Below, piece by piece: positions 5,942 through 9,594 of a stretch of 9,594 nucleotides of DNA. Position 1 is the first letter of the stretch. Each line of letters starts with the position of its first letter. Position numbers and translations under genes: made by a program. The stretch is from an uncultured Spirochaetaceae bacterium (GTDB lineage: Bacteria > Spirochaetota > Spirochaetia > Sphaerochaetales > Sphaerochaetaceae): NCBI GenBank assembly GCA_944389985.1, contig CALXON010000159.1, positions 1 to 9,594 of the forward strand, written 5' to 3'. The notes below the pieces were generated by a model. It was not told where the DNA came from. It saw only the letters and a program-made list of their open reading frames with translations, and searched no databases.

Positions 5942-5950
5942 AGTGTAACA
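5942..5950 (-). promoter_or_regulatory. Candidate extended -10 promoter of the small lipoprotein gene
   Basis: On the minus strand the sequence TGTTACACT (5950-5942) fits an extended -10 element (TGnTAnnnT). It would place the transcript start near 5935, just before the AGGAGG of the lipoprotein gene, leaving a very short leader. No clear -35 is seen upstream. The PFOR terminator lies further upstream, so a separate promoter is expected in this gap. Confidence 0.35.
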
Positions 5951-5994
5951 CCGGTTTCGGGCATGAAAATGAACTACATGGAGAATCCACATAT

Positions 5995-6024
5995 GACAAA
6001 ACAGGCCCGGTTCATCACCGGGCC
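5995..6024 (-). terminator. Intrinsic terminator of the PFOR gene
   Basis: Perfect 8-bp G+C-rich arms ggcccggt (6004-6011) and accgggcc (6017-6024) flank a 5-nt loop. On the minus strand the stem is followed at once by TGTTTTGTC (6003-5995). It lies 25 nt after the PFOR stop codon, the expected place for a Rho-independent terminator. Confidence 0.82.
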
Positions 6025-6049
6025 CATCGTATCTCCTTTACAGGATTGA

Positions 6050-9000
6050 TCAGATGATCTCTCCAAGGAGCTCACCGCACTTCTGGTAGAATGCAAGTCT
6101 GTCCTTTGCATCCTCAGCAGCCTGTGCGAAGAGTTTGTCAGCATCCTCAGGATTGGTCTTGTACAGTGATGAGTACCTGACCTCGCCCTTGATGAATTCC
6201 TGATAATCACCAGTTGCCGGCTTTGTCTCCCAGACGAATCTCTTTCCTGCCTCAAGCTCTGGATTGAAGCGGTAGAGCGGCCAGTAACCAGCCTCAACAG
6301 CCTTCTTTGCCTCAACCTGAGAGTATCTCATGTTGATTCCATGGTTGATACATGGTGCATAGCAGAAGACGATTGAAGGTCCATGGTATGCGACAGCTTC
6401 CTGAAGAGCCTTCTGAGTCTGGAGTCTGTTATAGCCGAGAGCGACAGATGCGACATATGCATGACCATATGTCATGAGCATGAAGCCCATGTTCTTCTTG
6501 CCGACCTTCTTTCCTGCATTTGCGAACTTCGCGACTGCAGCCATCGGAGTCGACTTGGAAGCCTGTCCACCTGTGTTGGAGTAGACCTCTGTATCGAGAA
6601 CGAGGATCGTCACGTTCTTGCCGGAAGCAATGACGTGGTCAACACCGCCGTATCCGATATCATAAGCCCATCCGTCACCACCGATGATGATGACATCCTT
6701 CTCTGAGAAGTAGTCCTGAAGCTCGATGATCTTGTCGAGGAGTGCCTGAGACTCTGCGTCTGCAGCCTTCTCCTTTGCGAGAACAGCCTGGACTTCCTTC
6801 TGAGCTGTGATCGAATCCTCGGATGTGTTGTCATCCCAGAGTGAATAGCACTTCTCGATCGCAGCCTTGAGCTCAGCAGAGCAGCCCTTTGCCATGAGAG
6901 CATCACACTTGATTCTCAGGAGGTTCCTGTTGGAATCGACAGCGAGTCTCATACCAAGACCATACTCAGCATTGTCCTCGAAGAGTGAGTTACCCCATGC
7001 CGGTCCACGTCCGTCAGCCCTCTTTGTATACGGGATGGTCGGGAATGTTCCGGAATAGATTGAGGAACAACCTGTTGCGTTAGCGATGATGGCTCTCTCT
7101 CCGGAGATCTGTGAGAGCATCTTCACATACGGAGTCTCACCACAACCGGCACATGCACCGGAGAACTCGAAGAGTGGCTGCTTGAACTGCAGACCCTTGA
7201 CTGTTCCCATGTTCAGGCCGTCAAGGTTGTCATATGTGAGGGACTCGAAGAACTCAGCGTTCTTTGTCTCACCATTTGCCCTTTCCTCAACAAGCGGTTT
7301 GAACTCGAGAGCCTTCTCCTTTGCAGGACAAGCTTCGATACATACTCCACATCCCTGGCAGTCCTCTGGATAGACCTGAATCTTGAACATGAGATTCCTG
7401 TCGTTCTTTGTGTTGGACTTGATTGCCTTGAATGTCTCAGGAGCCTTCTCCATATCCTCAGGAGTGATCTGCTTTGCGCGGATAGCTGCGTGCGGACAGG
7501 ACTGTACACACTGGTTACACTGGATACACTTCGAGCTGTCCCAGTGAGGAACATATGCTGCAACACCTCTCTTCTCGAGCTTTGCAGTTCCTGTAGGAAG
7601 CTTTCCGTCGAAAGACATCTGGGAAACAGGAATGTCATTGCCTTCGAGGTGCATGATGCGCTCGATGACGTTCTTTGTGAAATCATCAGCATCATCCGGG
7701 ATGAGTCTCTTAGGCTCATAGCTTTCTGTGATCGTTGCAGGAACCTTGACCTCGACGAGAGCATCAGAAGCTCCATCTACAGCTGCCCAGTTCTTGTTGA
7801 CGACATCCTCACCCTTCTTGAGGAAGGTCTTCTTGATGTACTTCTTGATCAGGTCGATAGCCTCTGCCTCAGGAAGGACATTCGCGATCTTGAAGAATGC
7901 AGCCTGCATGACTGTATTGATTCTTGATCCGAGACCAACACTTCTTGCGATATCAAGAGCATCAATGTTGTAGAAGTGGATGTGCTTCTTGATGATCTGC
8001 TCCTGCATATCCTTTGTGAGGTGGTTGAATACCTCAGAAGAAGGAATCTGGCTGTTGAGAAGGAATGTACCGCCATCCTTGAGAGCTGAGAGCATATCAT
8101 AGCGGCCGATGTAAGCCGGGTTGTGGCATGCTACGAAGTCTGCATGGTCGATGAGCCATGGCATGTCGAGCTTGCCCTTTCCGAATCTGAGGTGGGAGAT
8201 CGTGATACCGCCGGACTTCTTCGAGTCATATGCGAAGTAAGCCTGAGCGTTCATGTCAGTGTTGTCTCCGATGATCTTGATGGAGTTCTTGTTAGCACCG
8301 ACTGTACCGTCAGAACCGAGACCCCAGAACATGCAGGATACAACTCCCTCAGGTGTGACGTCGATCTTGTCACCTACTGGAATCGAGAGGTGTGTCACAT
8401 CATCATCGATACCGACTGTGAAGCCATGCCATGCATCGTCGCGGACCATGAAGTCATAGACAGCCTTTGCATGGGTAGGTGTGAAATCCTTGGAGGAAAG
8501 ACCATAGCGGCCTCCGATGACCTTGATACCTGTTCTCTTGAGAAGATCAAGAGCTGCGACAACATCAAGATAGAGAGGCTCACCAGGAGCGCCTGGCTCC
8601 TTTGTCCTGTCAAGAACTGCGATTCTCTTGACTGTCTCAGGGATGAGCTTCACGAAGTGCTCTGCGGAGAACGGTCTGTAGAGGCGGACCTTGATGAGAC
8701 CGACCTTGCCGCCGTTCTTGTTGATGTAGTCAACAACCCACTCGAATGTGTCAGCTGCAGAACCCATTACGACGACGACATCTGTTGCGTCCGGAGCTCC
8801 GACATAGTCGAAGAGGTGGTACTGGCGACCTGTGATGGATGCTACCTTGTCCATGTACTTCTGTACGATGGAAGGAATCTCATTGTAGTACTTGTTGACA
8901 GTCTCTCTGCCCTGGAAGTAAACGTCCTCGTTCTGAGCTGCGACCTTTGTCATCGGGTGCTCAGGGCGCTGGGCGCGGGCGCGGAAGCGCTCGATATACT

Positions 9001-9594
9001 TCTCGTCAAGGATGCTCCTGATATCATCATAGGAGATCTCCTCGACCTTCTGGATCTCATGGGATGTCCTGAATCCATCGAAGAATGCAAGGAACGGAAC
9101 CTCGGACTCAAGTGTTGAGAGATGAGCGACAAGAGCCATATCCATTGTTTCCTGGATGGAGGAAGCACATGTCATTGCAAAACCGGTGTTGCGGCATGCC
9201 ATAACGTCTGAATGGTCGCCGAAGATGGAGAGCGACTGTGCTGCAAGAGCTCTTGCAGAGACGTGGAATACTGTAGGGATCATCTCTCCTGCGATCTTGT
9301 ACATGTTAGGGATCATGAGAAGAAGTCCCTGAGATGCTGTGAATGTTGTTGTCAGCGCACCTGCGGCGAGAGCACCGTGAACAGCACCTGCAGCACCTGC
9401 CTCTGACTGCATCTCCATGATGTCTACTTTCTTACCCCAGAGGTTCTCGCGGCCTGTTGAAGCCCAGAGATCTGCATACTCGCCCATCGGTGAGGACGGA
9501 GTAATCGGGTAAATCGCGGCTACATCACTGAAAGCGTATGCTATATGCGCTGCAGCGGTGTTTCCATCAATGGTAACCATTTTCTTGTCTGCCA
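6050..9594 (-). CDS. nifJ: Pyruvate:ferredoxin (flavodoxin) oxidoreductase
   Basis: Cytoplasmic single-chain PFOR that converts pyruvate and CoA to acetyl-CoA and CO2 while reducing ferredoxin or flavodoxin, the central pyruvate-oxidising step in many anaerobes. Numbering from the ATG at 9580 (1176 residues): substrate/TPP region YPITPSSPMGE (24-34), Glu60 and Arg110, matching the pyruvate/TPP residues of the Desulfovibrio africanus enzyme. Two ferredoxin-like [4Fe-4S] motifs follow (Cys685, 688, 691, 695 and Cys741, 744, 747, 751). The cluster next to TPP is held by Cys810, 813, 838 and Cys1077. The TPP/Mg site is GGDGWAYDIGYGG (967-979) with SNTGGQ (1001-1006). The C-terminus stops at LLGEII, so the extra oxygen-protective C-terminal domain of the D. 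africanus enzyme is absent, as in most homologues. Upstream in-frame codons read A-D-K-K after a [A]TG cut by the window edge, so the real start is very probably one base outside (MADKKMVTIDGN). Confidence 0.97.
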   Translation of the reverse strand, partial: ADKKMVTIDGNTAAAHIAYAFSDVAAIYPITPSSPMGEYADLWASTGRENLWGKKVDIMEMQSEAGAAGAVHGALAAGALTTTFTASQGLLLMIPNMYKIAGEMIPTVFHVSARALAAQSLSIFGDHSDVMACRNTGFAMTCASSIQETMDMALVAHLSTLESEVPFLAFFDGFRTSHEIQKVEEISYDDIRSILDEKYIERFRARAQRPEHPMTKVAAQNEDVYFQGRETVNKYYNEIPSIVQKYMDKVASITGRQYHLFDYVGAPDATDVVVVMGSAADTFEWVVDYINKNGGKVGLIKVRLYRPFSAEHFVKLIPETVKRIAVLDRTKEPGAPGEPLYLDVVAALDLLKRTGIKVIGGRYGLSSKDFTPTHAKAVYDFMVRDDAWHGFTVGIDDDVTHLSIPVGDKIDVTPEGVVSCMFWGLGSDGTVGANKNSIKIIGDNTDMNAQAYFAYDSKKSGGITISHLRFGKGKLDMPWLIDHADFVACHNPAYIGRYDMLSALKDGGTFLLNSQIPSSEVFNHLTKDMQEQIIKKHIHFYNIDALDIARSVGLGSRINTVMQAAFFKIANVLPEAEAIDLIKKYIKKTFLKKGEDVVNKNWAAVDGASDALVEVKVPATITESYEPKRLIPDDADDFTKNVIERIMHLEGNDIPVSQMSFDGKLPTGTAKLEKRGVAAYVPHWDSSKCIQCNQCVQSCPHAAIRAKQITPEDMEKAPETFKAIKSNTKNDRNLMFKIQVYPEDCQGCGVCIEACPAKEKALEFKPLVEERANGETKNAEFFESLTYDNLDGLNMGTVKGLQFKQPLFEFSGACAGCGETPYVKMLSQISGERAIIANATGCSSIYSGTFPTIPYTKRADGRGPAWGNSLFEDNAEYGLGMRLAVDSNRNLLRIKCDALMAKGCSAELKAAIEKCYSLWDDNTSEDSITAQKEVQAVLAKEKAADAESQALLDKIIELQDYFSEKDVIIIGGDGWAYDIGYGGVDHVIASGKNVTILVLDTEVYSNTGGQASKSTPMAAVAKFANAGKKVGKKNMGFMLMTYGHAYVASVALGYNRLQTQKALQEAVAYHGPSIVFCYAPCINHGINMRYSQVEAKKAVEAGYWPLYRFNPELEAGKRFVWETKPATGDYQEFIKGEVRYSSLYKTNPEDADKLFAQAAEDAKDRLAFYQKCGELLGEII

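Noticed and set aside
8123..9118. Long plus-strand reading frame opposite the PFOR gene
   Set aside because: It is an antisense shadow of a highly conserved gene with strong codon bias. Its translation has no recognisable domain or ribosome binding site.
1..9594. CRISPR arrays, tRNA or rRNA genes, insertion sequences, attachment sites
   Set aside because: No regularly spaced repeats, cloverleaf-like sequences, rRNA-like stretches, transposase-like proteins or flanking direct repeats were found by eye.

Overview
The window looks like chromosomal DNA of a host-associated or anaerobic spirochaete related to Treponema. Three things point that way. The gene order is mglB-mglA-mglC. The sugar-binding protein begins, after its signal peptide, with an SGSQE-type sequence common in treponemal binding proteins. 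Most tellingly, that protein has the circularly permuted topology known from the Treponema pallidum glucose-binding protein MglB-2 (Tp0684). The genus cannot be fixed from sequence reading alone.

Layout, left to right. (1) Positions 1-3768, minus strand: a sugar ABC importer operon transcribed mglB (2560-3768), mglA (964-2460), mglC (to 952, running off the left edge). The visible MglC part carries a charged helical N-terminal extension of about 220 residues before its first membrane segment. (2) Positions 3769-3906: an intergenic region with a hairpin directly next to the mglB ribosome binding site. (3) Positions 3907-5443: a small group of accessory genes. A 92-residue beta-rich protein of unknown function (minus) is divergent from a two-gene plus-strand unit: a small conserved protein of uncertain function, then a secreted, lipid-anchored DNA/RNA non-specific endonuclease of the EndA/NucA type. 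The divergent starts are only about 40 bp apart and share a palindromic -10 element (ATTATAAT) that could serve both strands. (4) A convergent hairpin terminator at 5429-5453 separates this group from a small lipoprotein of unknown function (5460-5921, minus). (5) Positions 6050-9594, minus: pyruvate:ferredoxin (flavodoxin) oxidoreductase, essentially complete, whose start codon is cut by the right edge by one base. A G+C-rich terminator follows its stop.

Together the core genes describe sugar-fermenting anaerobic metabolism: glucose/galactose capture and import by MglBAC, and oxidation of glycolytic pyruvate to acetyl-CoA with reduced ferredoxin by PFOR. The nuclease could scavenge nucleic acid outside the cytoplasmic membrane. 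The nuclease and its partner resemble protein families I associate mainly with Firmicutes, and their DNA is somewhat A+T-richer than the flanks, so gene transfer is plausible but not shown.

I see no tRNA, rRNA, CRISPR array, insertion sequence or transposase. No gene-free stretch exceeds 300 bases. The points most worth following up are the permuted MglB, the long helical N-terminus on MglC, the symmetric divergent promoter with a possibly leaderless message, and the nuclease gene pair.
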